64,000 bases of DNA from Archilochus colubris (Eukaryota; Chordata; Aves; Apodiformes; Trochilidae). The DNA lies in the NCBI GenBank assembly GCA_023079485.1, contig CM041090.1:32824874-32888873 (forward strand), in the 5' to 3' direction. A program made the translations under genes and the position numbers. This document shows, in pieces, positions 1 through 13,500 of the stretch (position 1 is its first letter; each line of letters begins with the position of its first letter). The notes beneath the pieces were generated by a model. That model was not told where the DNA came from. It saw only the letters and a program-made list of their open reading frames with translations, and made no database searches.

Positions 1-2856
1 GAGATGTGGATGGCAACTGCTATGGAAAAAACATGGTTCTGTGTCTGGTTGGGGCTGTACATCTCTGCATGAGGGAAGACAATGAGAGCTTGCATCTTCT
101 GTAAGTTCTGGTAGTGGAACAAAATTTAGGGGGTGCTGCTTGTAGTAGGTCTTCCTCTTTGGAAGAGAGGAAGAATCAATGATTCCTCCCAGATTTAGAA
201 CCTACAGGAAAGCAATCAGTGGGAAAGTGATTACAGAATGTTTCCTCCTACAACAGCTGTGATAGGGAGCTAATGGTTGTGGCATAGACTTTACAAATAC
301 CTGGTGGGCAGCCTAGATGAAAGTGCAGGATTAACTGGAAAGTCAGATGATCTGAGACAGTATAGTTTCTTCAGACACAGATTGTACTGGTTTAACTGCA
401 GTTGCTTAAACAAGAACTCCATTGAACCTAAACTGATCTGTTCCCCTAAAAAAGAGTAACCTTTGTCTTCTTTATGTGGCTATTTTTATATAAAACATAT
501 AATGGATTATATTAAATTAGCTTGTTAGCTTTGTCACCAAAGTCTGGAGTTTGAATTCACCCTGATGTCCTTTGCCCAGAAGCAGGAAACAGGGGAAGGA
601 ATCCTTCTGTGCTGGTGAGCTTTGTAGCTGTGCTTGGAAAGATACAGGACAGGGATGTAATAACTGCTCTGCTCTACGCTCCCTCTTCTCTCATGGCTGA
701 TGCTCTGAAATAATAATTTCAACAGCCTTCCAAATTCTAAGCAAGCTCTTAAGCTCTTCCTCGCTGTGTCATATAGCAAAAGTACTTGGGCTGCATGTAT
801 TTATGACAGGGTCAACACTGCACATGGAAAAATGTCCCTTGTTTCTACCTAGTGTTAAGCCTCACTGCCGGAATTGGAATATTGGGCTCCTGACCTGCAC
901 TGGGTTACTGGGGGTGCATTGGGATTTGGGTGGAATGTGTTTCACTTCCTGGAGACCTGAGTGGTGATTTCTGTCCTGTACTATTATGAGATGAGAACAT
1001 AATTTTTGTTGTAATGCAAAGTGATGAGAGAGACTTTTTTCTTTTTTCTTTTTGTGTTTTGAACCCTGTGTTTGACTTCAGTAGGATAGGAAGTCCTGGA
1101 TAGGGAGAGCAAGATGCAAAAACTGATAAAGGGAAGGCTTAAGGCTGTCTCTTTCTTTGCATTCCCAACCTAGACTTGAAATCAGTAAGAAAGTAAAATT
1201 TAGTTACCAATGTTTCAAGACTTTTTTTTTTTTGGTGAAATTATAATTTTAAACTCAGTGTTGTAATTTTAAGTTCAGACACCCCTCATGTGTATATACC
1301 TGGTCTCCACACCCCCATCTCTTGCCAGCAAAGCTTGTTGTCTCACTCCTGTTTTTCTGCCCTCTGTAGAAAGTGATGAACATGCACAGTGCACAAAATG
1401 TCTGGCATGTGCGCTTGCTAACCTTATTTTAAAAAAAAACCTTTTATAAAAACCCAAGTAGTAAAAGATAGTCATGGTGTTTGTCATGGAAAAAAATTAC
1501 TAGTTCAATGTAATTGTGTTGCTGGTAACAGGTTATTTTTAATGCATTCTATTTGTGCTCTAAATTTAAGGTTAAAATATTTTTTTGTCACCTAAATGCT
1601 GACTATTCTTAGATTAGCAGATTTCAGTTTAAAACCAGTAGTCAAACCATGAGCATTCACAGCATTGTAATTACTAAAAGTTGGGATGAGCAGGAGCTGG
1701 GTGCTGGCACGCCTCTTGCTGCTGCAGTGGAGACATGAGAGCAGATAATGTTCTGATTTCATACCCTGTGCCATAACGCAGTGTCCTGGCATTGCACCTT
1801 TTATGTTCCTAGATCTTTTCTGACCTATTTGTTTAAGGCACCATCAAGTGATGGTTGTGTGTCTAATTGCACAGTTCGGGGAAAAATAGGACTGTGTTGA
1901 AATATTGCATAAAACCTCAGCATTCTGTGACGTTTTGTAGTGGAAGTAGAAGTGCAGGCACTCTTCCATAACAAGACTTTCAAGTTTCTCTTGGCCAGGG
2001 CAGGTACTTGAGCTGGCTGTGTGTCTGCTGACTCAACGGTGCAAGTTCCTTTCTCATCGTCCTCCTTTTTTTGACTGCTTGTGACTGAACAACAGCAGAT
2101 TCTCATGAACTTGCTATTCAAATATACCTTAGCTTGAGGTTGCTTTTTCAACCTGCGTGTAGTTGTGGTTCTTCACTTGAAACTCTCCATGCCTTTACAC
2201 CAGCCAGGTGTTAAGCTGGTTAAAACAGACTTGTGTTCCAAGCCTGGGTGTGTGTATGTGGTGTGGGTATGAATGCACAAGACTTCTACAGGGGCAGATG
2301 AGCAGAGGATTTCATTCTGACCTGGGGAAATCATTTCCCATACAGACAGTAATGCCCACCACAGTGACACTGGGGACATAGAAGGGCTGCTGGGGTAGGG
2401 GAGGAGGAGGTGCTCAGAAGTGAGATCCAGGAGGTTCATGCATGTGTCTACCCTGAAGGGTTAATCTAACTGCATAGTATGGTCTCATGATGTTAAGGGC
2501 TTGGAGCCTGCTGCCTGAGCCTGGCTCCTCCCTTTTCCATTTAATGATGGCTGGAAGAAAAATAATCAAGTATGCTGGAAGAGAAACATTAATTAACTTT
2601 TAATTTAGATCTAACGTGTGCTGTTTAGTGTACTGCATGAAAGAGTGAGTGTGCAGTATCTGTCATGTTATATAGGGGGTGATGCATTGAAGAAACAAGG
2701 AAAAGCCTCAGGACTGAATAGGAAGATGGGGTTTTAACTCTGTGGATGGTTTTGTATCTTGATTAAAAGCTGCGAATGTCTGATAAGTGACTTTCATATC
2801 CATTTTGTATCTGAAATGACTTTCTCTAACTTGGTTTATATCTGTTTTCTCTTAAG
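1..2856 (+). other. RCOR1: RCOR1 intron, partial (upstream of first visible exon)
   Basis: The 3' part of the intron that precedes the first visible coding exon. It ends in a pyrimidine stretch and acceptor (TCTGTTTTCTCTTAAG at 2841-2856). No repeat family was recognised apart from short T and A runs (for example around 1221-1232 and 1431-1438). Open frames on the minus strand here (up to 108 codons at 1825-2151) show no recognisable domain and are judged chance. Probable extent follows from the exon chain, not from a visible 5' donor. Confidence 0.8.
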
Positions 2857-2940
2857 CCAAACTCGCAAGACGAAGTCAAGAGAGAGAGAATCTTGGCATG
2901 CTGGTCTGGTCACCTAACCAGAATCTGTCTGAAGCAAAAT
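2857..2940 (+). CDS. RCOR1: RCOR1 coding exon (end of ELM2 N-half; probable exon 3)
   Basis: 84 nt encoding AKLARRSQERENLGMLVWSP followed by NQNLSEAK, residues 1-28 of the visible chain. The first codon is split: two bases (CC) complete an Ala codon begun upstream, and the exon ends with the first base of a Leu codon. Acceptor CTTAAG ends at 2856; donor GTAAGT begins at 2941. This is the central part of the ELM2 domain, which in CoREST helps recruit HDAC1/2. Human RCOR1 as remembered has Asp where this has Glu at the second RSQER-E position, otherwise identical. An 18-kb intron follows. Confidence 0.97.
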
Positions 2941-5900
2941 GTAAGTCTCAGAATAATTTTATTCCCTCTTCCCTTCAATGTATCACTTCAAGATGCGGAG
3001 TTGCCCCTTTCAGTAGAGAGGTTATGCATGTGACCTTTCCATTATGATTTGAAATTAATCTGAAAAAAAGAAAATCCCATAAAGCACTCCCCAGAAGACC
3101 TTCATTCCGCACTGTGCAGCTGCTCAGAGCATCAAATCCATGGAGGCAGGGAAAGCAGGAGAAATGTGATACACTTTCTTCCTTGGAATGAATTCTTGAA
3201 GATACTTATCCATGGACCTACATGTTCTGTTTTTTTGCTGCTAGTGCTGTAGAAGATGACAGAAATGGGTGATGACTGGGGAGAGCAAAATGAGTAGTAT
3301 TTGAGTGGGGAATATATAGTAATTAGTAGTACTTCTTTCCACAAAGACACAAAATCCACATCTGGAGCCCATGGAGGTTTAAATGCCAGAACAATTGCAG
3401 TGCCTTGGAATTCCACGTGAGGGCAATTACTGTAATCTGCGTGTGTCTGGGAACAAGTCTCAGTGCTGCTGCCAAGATGGCAGAAGTAGTGTTTGAAAGG
3501 TTTGTCTAGCTACAGTTCTCATGAATAAGTAGGATTTCTTGATTAAAGGGCTACTGTTTCAATGTAGTAACCAAACCTAAGTGTATTTGGAGGAGGGAGC
3601 TGAAAGGAGCTATTTTTTACTTTGTACTCATAGCTTTTTTGGGTTTTTTTCCTCCTTTCTGATTCTGGGACCAAGAATAAGAATCTTGCATTCCTGTTCC
3701 TCTGCAGTAGTTTGTGGTGCCACTATTAAGTCGATAACTGGATTTCCCCTAGACTAAGGCCTAAATGCATCACAACACACTTGTAGGGATTGTAATGGCA
3801 TTTGCAAATTAAGGCAGCAGAGATTGTGCAGGAACTGGCTCTGTTGTGAAAGGGCTGGGCTCTGCCCTCAGGCATTTGTTCCGATGAGCAAATTGCCCCT
3901 TGAATTACAGAAGGATGATGGGTTTGTGATCTGCAGATAAAAAGGGCTTTGCAAGGATCATGTCTACCTTCTCTTTTCAAGTGGTGTCTTGTCTGCTCCC
4001 TCCTGACTATTGGATGCTGAACCAAATAAGCCTGATGAGGAGGGATGTATTTGACAGTTATCTACAGCTAGAAACCTCTAAAGAGGTATAAGATCAAGAA
4101 ACTATTTCTCTTACCAAAAGGAACAACTGGGTTGTATGTAGCTACCTCTCAAGTTTGAGTCTTTTGAATCTCATCTCAGCTTTGGAATATTTAACACCTG
4201 CCTGGTAGAAGAGACAATAGAGGGGGAAACACAGTGAAGTTATATGGAACTGAGAAAAATAATCTGTGACTGAATATTCTGTGGTGGTTGCCACAGGAAT
4301 ATTCAAGGATATTATGGAGCTTTAAAAAAATATAATATCTGCTCAGATGGCACGAACCTGAAATAATTAAAAATATACTGTGACACTGACAAAAACTAGG
4401 TGGCAGTTGACTGTTGCTGGTACAGTAAGAAAGTTGAAGAAAAGAATAGGAATGTAAGAAAAGGGCAAGAAATTTTCACCCAAGACTAAAAATTTTGGTA
4501 AATATGTAGGCTCGTCAGTGTTTATATTTTCAGAAAAAAAGATACAGGAAAAAATCAGTTATTTTATATGGTGTTCGGGGAAGAGTTGTGTGATGCTCTT
4601 ATGCTATATATACATGACACACAAAATATCTCCCAGGCACCAAATTGATATAGATGGATGGAGCTGTGAAACTCAGCATCTACCAATAGAAAAAAAAAAA
4701 GGAGCATTGTGAGGTGGGTGAAGGGACCTTGAGGTGGCAGGAAAGCTTCAGCAGGTGGGGAGAGGGAGGGGTAAGACTGGGCTAGTTTTGTGTCTTGTGT
4801 CAGTTTGAGCTGATACTACTGAAGGGTATCAGTTATTCATGTCTACCTGGGATTACTTAAAAATTAACTGTGAAAGACAAATCCTGCTTTAGGTAACTGC
4901 TTGTCTTTTTGAGACTAGGTGAGTAGCTCTAATGTATTCAGTCAGCTCTTAGGCACTGATTTGCTACTGCCTGAGAGTATGATTCAGTTCCCCTTCTTTT
5001 CAAAACATGTGAGCCTTCTCCAAGACACCAGTACTCTTCAGTGGTTGTTGAGCACTTAGTAAATGTATTACAAGCAAAGTTCTCTCATCTGTTTTATGGT
5101 TTATGAAGAAAGAACATCAGGGACAGGAGGCCTCTTCAGCTACTCTCAAGTCCACTGACAAGTCTTGACATTGATAGTGAATCATAATTAAATGGGGTCC
5201 ATGGGGATATGTAAAAGGACTGATGATCATCAACATTTCTCTTAGTGGTACAGGGATACAGAATTGCTGTGAAGAGAAATTGAGGGTGAGCCATAGACTG
5301 ACAGGGTGGTAAATAAAATGAATGCTACTGATTAGTCTTGTTGAGTGCTTTGGGTCTTTTCCTAACTTGAACTGATGCCAATGCAGTGACCTAACTGCAG
5401 AGTTGTGAGTATCAGTACTGAAAGCTCTGGCCTTATCTTCTCCATCAAGACTGTTGCTTGGAAAGAAGTAGCTTGGAGAGCAATTGTAAGGACACAAGGG
5501 GCAGGTAATTTGAAGAAGCTTCCTGGTGTCCTTTTTGACCCAATGAATGATGTGGGTGTAAAGAGAGTGAAGTAGTCACTGGAACAGTTTGCTGCCTCTG
5601 CACCCAGCAGCATTTAGGAAAATGAAATTCAGAATAGTGGCTTTAGTGTTGAAAAACTGAGGAAAGGATTAGAGGTGGGAGCTACTGAAATGTTTTGGAA
5701 ACTGAAGATGAAGCAAACTCTGTCTGTTTAGCTTATGAAGAGAGAACGGGGACTATTGTAAATTATTTTCTCAAAAGGAAATTTTGACATAGTAAGAGAC
5801 ATGCATAATATAAATGGCTGCAAAATAAGCCCACATGGACCAAAATGAAATGCCTAAGTGTGTGTCTGGTTTTTGTGATTGACTATTGGAAATTATCCAG

Positions 5901-8900
5901 AGAAATGATGGATTCTATTTCTTGTTGACTTTTTAAACTGTGGATTTTTTTGATATGTGTGTGTGTTATCCCTGGGGAGGATGAGGGAATCAGTGGCAGT
6001 GTGAAATGGCAAGTGGAAGAAGCTGTTGTCTCCATGAGGCTGGTGTAGCCTCTTGGACTGTAAGTACTATGAATCCTAGCTAGCACATCCATTCTCAGTA
6101 TTGCTGTTCAGGTTGAAGTGTGGGTGAACAAATCCAATTGGTAACATGTTGGTACTTGTGTCTGGTTACTTTTATTCGTGCTCCAAAGCCTTTAATCCAT
6201 CCTGTGCCTGTTCCTGTGGTGAACTCTTCAGAGTCAAAGATTCTTCCTGTTCCTGTGGCTCAGGAAGTTAGTGCAGCATGTTAGCTTTCCACTCGGAGTG
6301 AGCTGTAGGTCTCAGGAACAGGATGGTTCTGTTCAATCAGTGAACCTCATGAAAGCCACCTCTGTTAAAGGTGAATCTGTGCCACAAAACACTGTGAGCA
6401 GATCTGTGACAATGCTCAGGGCAAAGCATGCTGATGGGTTTGACAGAGGGCTGGCCAAACCAGCAGAAGTGGTGGGAATGTCCTCTGTAAGCTGCTGAAA
6501 TGAATCCTGGAAAGACCAGTGTGTCAGCCAAGACCTGGTGGGTATCTGCATAGCTGATGCTTCAGGCTCATACTAGTAGTTAAAGCTTGTTTGGGCCCCA
6601 TGCACCTCATATGCTGAAGCAATTATTTAATCACATTGGAGGAACCTTTTGCCTGGCTGACATGAAATGATGGGTATGGTAGAGCAGAAAAAAAGGTATG
6701 TGTTGGCACATTGATCACTTTTTTTATCCTGTGCCTTGTTAACCATTAATCCTGGGTACAAACCACTCAGTGCCTTGCCCATATTAATACCAAATTGGAA
6801 TGCTGCCAGAATGTTCCATATCTACTTCCAGACTTTGCCTTTGAGAGGTCACTTGAATAGCAATTGCCACCATTAGTGAGCACTTTACAAAGCTAGGCCA
6901 AACCTAGAAGTCTGTCCTGTCTTTTCTGAAAAAGAAAGAATTGTCATTGTGCAGTAACTGAACTTTTGAACTTAAAATAACTGTGCTCCCCATCCAGCTC
7001 TGCTTCAAATACCCCATATGCTGTGTCTGGTGTCAGACCTCTGACAAAGAGCTTGCTCTCAAAATGAGACTCCAGAGAGTCTTTGAGGGCTTGGTGCCCC
7101 AGAGGGCAGCTGTTCTGGCTGCCCTGGGATGCTGTTATGGAAGGTGGGGAAGGAGATGGGGAGAGAAGAGGAGGAGCAAGGCCTTGAGCAAGGTGACATT
7201 GAGGAATAGGGACAGCTATATGGAAGACAAGCATCTGCTCTCCTTGAGTGGCGTGTGGGGAAGAAGGGGGGAAATAGTGAAAAATGCATGATAATGATGC
7301 TGTGGAAAGCCTGCATAGGCTAGAGCTGGGCCAGCATGAAGCTATTAATAAAACAGCAGTGACTCTCTTTGTGCCAAGTACGCCAATGGGTGGAACCATA
7401 AAAGTGACATTGGGTTGGTTTAGAAATGAGCAAGTGCTGGCATGCTGCAGCTGCCCAGGAGCAAGGGATGAAAACCAAGCGGGGAGGGTAGGATGTGATG
7501 ATTGCTTTTATGCATCTGCAGTTCAGAGGTGAACTACCAGAGGAGGAAGATGTATTGTTTTGCTAGTGATAAGCTCTGTTTTGAAAGTAGTTTTTCTGCT
7601 CTCTTCCTGACAGAATGCGTGTGCTGCGAGATGGAAGTTTTGGTTTCTTGCTGATGTCTTGGTGGTGCTTCCAGTGGATTTATGGGGTGTCTCTGAATAG
7701 GCAGATGCTTCCCTAATACCCATGGGACAGTAGGTCACAGGCAGCAGCTGAGTCCCCTGATCTTGCAGTGCTGCTTCTGTTTGATCTGATGGTTGGATTG
7801 GTGTGCCAGCTTTGGATGCTCACCAGTCCCTCCCTCCCTTACCCCATGGCATCTCTTCGAGGCTGCAGCTGCTCCCTGCTTTGCATTATTCCTGTCTTGG
7901 TGCATTTGGAATGAATTTAGACAATGTCCTTCCCCCTGTGAAACAGAGGCAGAAGTTCCCAGGGCACATGGGAGCAGAGGAATGCCAGAACTAGGTGAAG
8001 CAGCAAGTCCTCCAACATCCTCTTGATGTGCTTAACCAAACCTTGTGGCTGGTGGGGGGAAAGGACCCTAAATGTACTGCAAAACCTGATGCTGGGGAGG
8101 CAGCAGTGTGCCAGCTGAGGAGGCTCTAATGGAGGAAGACTGTGCTGGTTGCTATGGTTACTAAGGATGTTAACCTTGTGTTGTCTGGATGGGCAAGATT
8201 TAGTGAACTGTGACACTGTCTTGGTAACAGTTTGGGAACCTGGAGCAGTGGTGCTCCACCCTAAGAAGCTATGAGTTGGCATTCAGGATCTCAAAAACCT
8301 ATGTCCCAACCAAGTCTGCAAGTGTGTCCTGGTCATTAGTGTGTCAATAGCCTGCTTGGAGTGGGAGTGTGTTTTGGTAGCTGCCCTCTGTTGTGAAGGT
8401 GAGATGAATCTCAAAATTTCTGAGGGCAGATAGCAGGTTTAAGTGGCCAGAGCAGGTCTCCAGTTGTAGTTCCAAGGGGTAATCTTTGCATAGGTTAGAC
8501 TATTGAGTATTCTTCAGTTTCTCTTTTAAAAGGAGATGTTAAGCAAGCTTGGAAATCACCTTTGTCTGAATTTAAATGACTGCCAGAGTAGATGACAGGG
8601 AAATGTTTGTCTTCACAGGTTGCTGAGTGTGTCTGATCGTGCTTTTGTGTGGCAAGTCTCCATTTTCAGTGTGTAGCTGAGCCACAGCAGTTTTGAAAAG
8701 GACTTCTGGTTGGACATATCCTTCCCCTTCAGCTCAGTTATTTTGGTCTGTGAATTCTGTGGAGATATGATTCCATCAACTGTCATCAGTTCTTACTTTC
8801 CTTGGGGTGCATGGTGCATGCCCTAGCAACACTCACAAAAATGTGAGTGGAAAACCACAAGTGGGAGAGAGTAAACTTGGAAAAGTGCTGATCTTAAGAT

Positions 8901-10278
8901 CTCCCTTTTAGAAGATGAAATCCCCATTTCACAGGATGCATTTAGAGTGGAAGGGATTAATGCTTCAGAGGTACCCAAGAGCCACCCCACCCTGGTGGCC
9001 AGGCATTCCTGCCCAGGTCAGAGGCAGTGAGGGAGAGGATGTAGTCTGGTGTGTATTCAGCATCAGTAAAGCTGATTTTCAAGTCCCTCCTCTCCATCAT
9101 GCTGTAAACAGGATCCTTGAAACAGCTGGAATTTTTTTTGTCATTTCTGACCTTGTTTATAACACAACCCCAGAAGAGGCTGTGCTGCCCAGACTGTGAG
9201 AGTGCAGCCACACTGGTCAGGAATGGGAGAGTGAGAGCTGCCTGGGCTTTGCCAATGGAGTGGAGAATATTGTTTGAACTCTTAGCTGAGCTTATACTTT
9301 TGTGTGTGTGTGACTGGTTAATTACTGTGGGATGTTTTTTAAAAAGAGGTGTATGTATTGTGCTTTTCTTGTTGGGGTGGTGGTGGGGTGTTCTGTTTGT
9401 TTGTGCCTGAAGTTTTTTTATTGAGGTACTTTTTTTTTGGTAGTAGGAAAAATGTTAGCCTTAAAGAACAGCTGCCAGGTAGAGTCAAGGCTTCCACATC
9501 TCTAGGGGGCAGACTTCAGGAGTTATAATTCTCACCACAAGCTGCGTGCTTGCCTTTTGTCACTAGATAACAAAAAACTCAAACTCATGAGCTTGCTGAT
9601 TGTATGTGCTTTTTTCCCTAGAAATATCAGCTTGTTGGCTGTCCCAGTGACAGCAAAAAGGATTAATGGAAAAGCAAAATTGGGTTTATGTTTATCCCTA
9701 ATCCAAATTTCATATTATGCAGTGAACCTGACAGCTGTGAAGCTTGGATGCAAATACAGTAGCTGAAGGATATGATTCCATTAATTCAGAAATGAGAGGA
9801 CTGGTGTTTAATTTAAGATTCTGCTTGAGTTTAGCTGTAGCAATAATACAGTCATGGCCAATTCTCCCAGCAGCTGCAGTTGCTGCACTTCAGAAAATGC
9901 TCAAAAGATGACAGTGAAGGGATGCAGTTTTTCATTTTAGCCAAGGCAAGTTTTGATGCTCATCTTAGCAATATTGTGAACAGCAAAAAGAAGATACCAG
10001 GCTTCAAAGGCTATGGGTGTATCCCAGAAAGTCTGAGTTACCTCAAATTTAGCTGCCATTTCCCCTTTGTCATCTAGTTGGTGTTGCAATGCTATGTGGA
10101 AATCTCAGAGCAGCTTTCATCATTACTACTGCAGGTTGATATTTCTGGATCCTGAATGAGTATTTAAATTAAGATGAGGTTTTTAACCCTTTCATAGCAG
10201 TGGTTTGTGTTGGAGTCATGAAAGCAATTTATTGTGAAAGGACAAGAATATGGATTTCACCCAGGGTACAGTGTGTAA

Positions 10279-10402
10279 GAAAAAAAAACACCCCAAAACA
10301 AAAAAACCCAACAAAACTCACAAACCCAAACCAAACTAAAAAACCAACCAAAAACCAAACAACAAAAAACCCCCCCCAACCAAACATGACAAACAAAACC
10401 TT
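10279..10402. repeat. A/C-rich low-complexity tract
   Basis: About 120 bases composed almost only of A and C in irregular units such as AACCAAACC, with runs of A and C and almost no G or T. The minus strand reads as T/G-rich sequence like that seen inside the CR1 copy at 51397-51530. It is intronic and non-coding; the hydrophobic minus-strand frame across it (rich in Phe, Gly, Val) is a composition artefact. Confidence 0.85.
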
Positions 10403-10491
10403 AGGGAGAGAATGTGTTGGAGAGTACCCAGGAGAGGGATGTCTTATCTGAGGTAGCTGAGTTATCCTGGAGGAATTTTTGCTGCTGTGCT

Positions 10492-10510
10492 GGGAGGAAG
10501 GGTGGGGGGG
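10492..10510 (+). other. G-quadruplex motif in RCOR1 large intron
   Basis: GGGAGGAAGGGTGGGGGGG provides four G3 tracts with loops of 5, 1 and 1 bases when the last run of seven G is split. It lies about 90 bases after the A/C-rich tract, on the transcribed-sense strand, so it could also form in pre-mRNA. Confidence 0.6.
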
Positions 10511-13500
10511 AGGTGGTGATGAGGGCACAGTCACCAGTTTCTTCATGTTCCTTGTTCTCTCCTGCCACCTGTTTGTTTCTCCTTTTTACTGCAGTGTGAA
10601 ACTGTCGCTCTCTGAATGTGTGGAGATGACCCAGTTTGAAAATGCCAGACTGCCACTACTGTTGGTGCTGTGGGGACTGAAGTAGGGCTGGCTCTGGGAA
10701 GAAGCTTTGTTCCTAAGACAAGTTTAGAGGCAAGGTGATGTGGATATAATGGAGTGGTGACAGCCATGTTAAGAGTTATCCTGGCAGTGAGCCTTGGTCT
10801 GAAATGTGTTTGGGAGCAGTCTTAGCCAGCCTGATAGGGGCTGTGTGAGTTGTAGGACCAGTATGACGAGAACTAGCAGGCTGCAGCTACCCTGAGCTGC
10901 TTGGACCCAACCCTGGGATAGGCTTCAGTCTTGCTGGTCTTAGTGGGAACAGCAGACTTGGAACATTTCAGAGGACTAGGACTTTTTTCCTGTGATACTG
11001 TAGCTGTGGGTGAGAAATAAGAAAGGTTAGGGAACTGGAGGATTTTTTTTTTTCTTAGAATAAGGTTAGTCAGCAGATAAACCAACATCTGCATGTTTAT
11101 AGAGATGTGATGGGGAGGCTGGTAGGAGATCTTGTCCTTTACAGAGGAATGCTTGAAGAGGTCATAGTGGTAACAGCTTACTGTGATGAGTTCATATGCT
11201 GCTGAGTGTGACCTTTACAGAGGTGCTAGTCCAGGAGACAGAGCAGCTGGGCTTTCTCAAGGACATGTGCCAGAGCTTCTCTCACCACATTCTGTTTGCT
11301 GTGGTATTATTTGTTCTAATTAGGAACCACTCCCATTAGTTATTTTCCCTGTACTCTTATTTTTGCACTCCATGTTAAATTACTTTTCTGATCATGTGCT
11401 TCTCATGCAGATTTGTATTATAACAGGGTAGTAGTGAATTTTCTAGCACTGGAAGCATAAGTTGTAATTCATAATTACAAGTTCCAGTAAGGACTGGCCT
11501 CCTAAATCCTGTCTGAAACCTGTGACTACCTACCACTGATACTCCAGGATCTAGTTAGTGACCTTGGTTTGCTGTAGGCTTTTTCACTCATTCTCTTAGG
11601 ATCAGGCTGAGGGGCCTGTATGTAATCCATGTTTCAGCTTCGGCTGTGTGGATCTGCAACATGACTTTTTCTAAATTGACTTAATTTTATGTATTTTTGA
11701 ATACTTTTAATATCTGTCAACATAACACTAATACTTTGATTTAGTGGCTACTATAAAGATTATGTTGTCCAAAATCTGGCTGTGTAAGCTTGCTGTCTTT
11801 CTGCATGGACTTCTTAGAGGGGTCAAAAACTTTTCTTTGTGTCTCTTTGATTTGAGACCTGTAGGAAATAAGTGCAGGAGTGGATGTATTGAGTTAGTGT
11901 CTCCTAAAGTCTGTCCTGCCTGCAGCAGGGCAATCTGTATGAGTTTGTTCACAGACAGCTTCTTGATCTCTAGTGGAGAAAAGGATCTTACCTAAACCTC
12001 TGCTTATTTTCCAAGTTCCTGTGTTATGTGGGGTAAAGTATCAGGAATTTTATGAACCTCTGTGCCTTAAGCTGCATTAGGTACTTGTTTTTGTTACCTT
12101 AGTTGTTCCTGGCCTTCCTTAAGTGATTAAGCAGCTGCTTAATGAAGCATCCAAACTGTTCTTGCAGGAAGCAGGAATAGGAACTTGTAGGAAAGGGATG
12201 GAGCAGGCAGCTGGTGGGCAGAACCATGACTGCTTTCCAGATAAGCTGTTTCCTTTAGGTTATGCAGCACTCTGTGCATTGGAAGTGCTTGTTTTGTCTC
12301 TGTTCTTCTTCCTTCTACCTTGATCATATCCAGCTGATGAAAGTGAGGAAAACAGTTTTTCAAAGCAAGTTTGACACCTTATTTTTCTCATTCTTAGCAC
12401 CCAGGTCCAGTAGTACAATGAGTGAAGTTGGGGGAAAGCCTTCTTAGGAGGGACCTTCCCCAAATATCTGAAAATAGTTTTTAGATGTAGATGTAGAAAG
12501 AACAAAAGCATCTCAGTAATACTTCAGGCAACAGAACTGAAGGATTAGTTCCTCTCCAACAACATCATGCTGACTTCACTTAATCCCTATCATTCTTCAT
12601 CTAATTTTGCTGTAAGCAAGTTTCATGCAGCTTGTCCATGAGTGTAGAGGCTGCCTGTGTGACTGGGCTTGGAAGTGAGGGGGTTAGCTGCAAAAAACTG
12701 AAATAGTAGGTGGTGCTTTTTTGACCTGACCACTCAGCATTCAGGATCATGGGGTTCTGTTGCAACTGCTGAGGAGCTGAATGTGGGAGATTAGAGCTGG
12801 AGCCTCAGTCTCCTCTGTGAACAGCTCTTAGCTCTTGGCACATGGGTTGAGGGCAGCTCCTCTGTGTGACTCCAACTTGTCTCCTTCCTTTTGCTGCCTG
12901 CTGGCTTGCCCAATACTTCCTTTCCATCCAAGTGACATCCTTCCAGGAGGTAGCTAGGGTACAAATTGATCACTTTTTTTGCTTTTGTATCCATTATAAA
13001 AGGGGTCAGCATGGCTTCTACTCTCTTGCCACAGGCTTTGTTATTGATAAAAATAATAATGTGCTGTAATTTAACCTGATGGCTATTCTGCTCTTACACC
13101 CCTCCTGTGTGTGTGCCCTGGTGCTACACAAAAACCCTGTGTCATGAAGTACTGGTGTTACCCATGCTGCTCAGGAAGCCTATCTCTGATACAGAGCTTC
13201 TATTAGTTTGTGTTCCTACTACAACAGGGAATATAACAGTTCTGGTTTTAGACAGGAGCTTTCAAAAATCTTGTGGAGGGTGAAAAAAGAACCTTGTGGA
13301 GGGTTTCACCCTCTTTAGAGTGCTTTGAGTCTGGATATTCCTTGATAGCCTCTGAAGCTGGTTGGCAGCAGGTTGCTTGACCAAGCTGTATGGTGGTCTG
13401 CACTGACTTGTGTCAATGCCAAGGATTTCAGCATATATAGCATGATGTGGATGAAAAGCTGATAATGCTCCTAGGTAGAGTACCAAAGCCTTGTATTGGA

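Noticed and set aside
6944..7399. 151-codon minus-strand frame in the large intron
   Set aside because: Low-complexity Ser/Pro-rich translation, overlapping plus-strand frames of 102 and 82 codons, no recognisable family.
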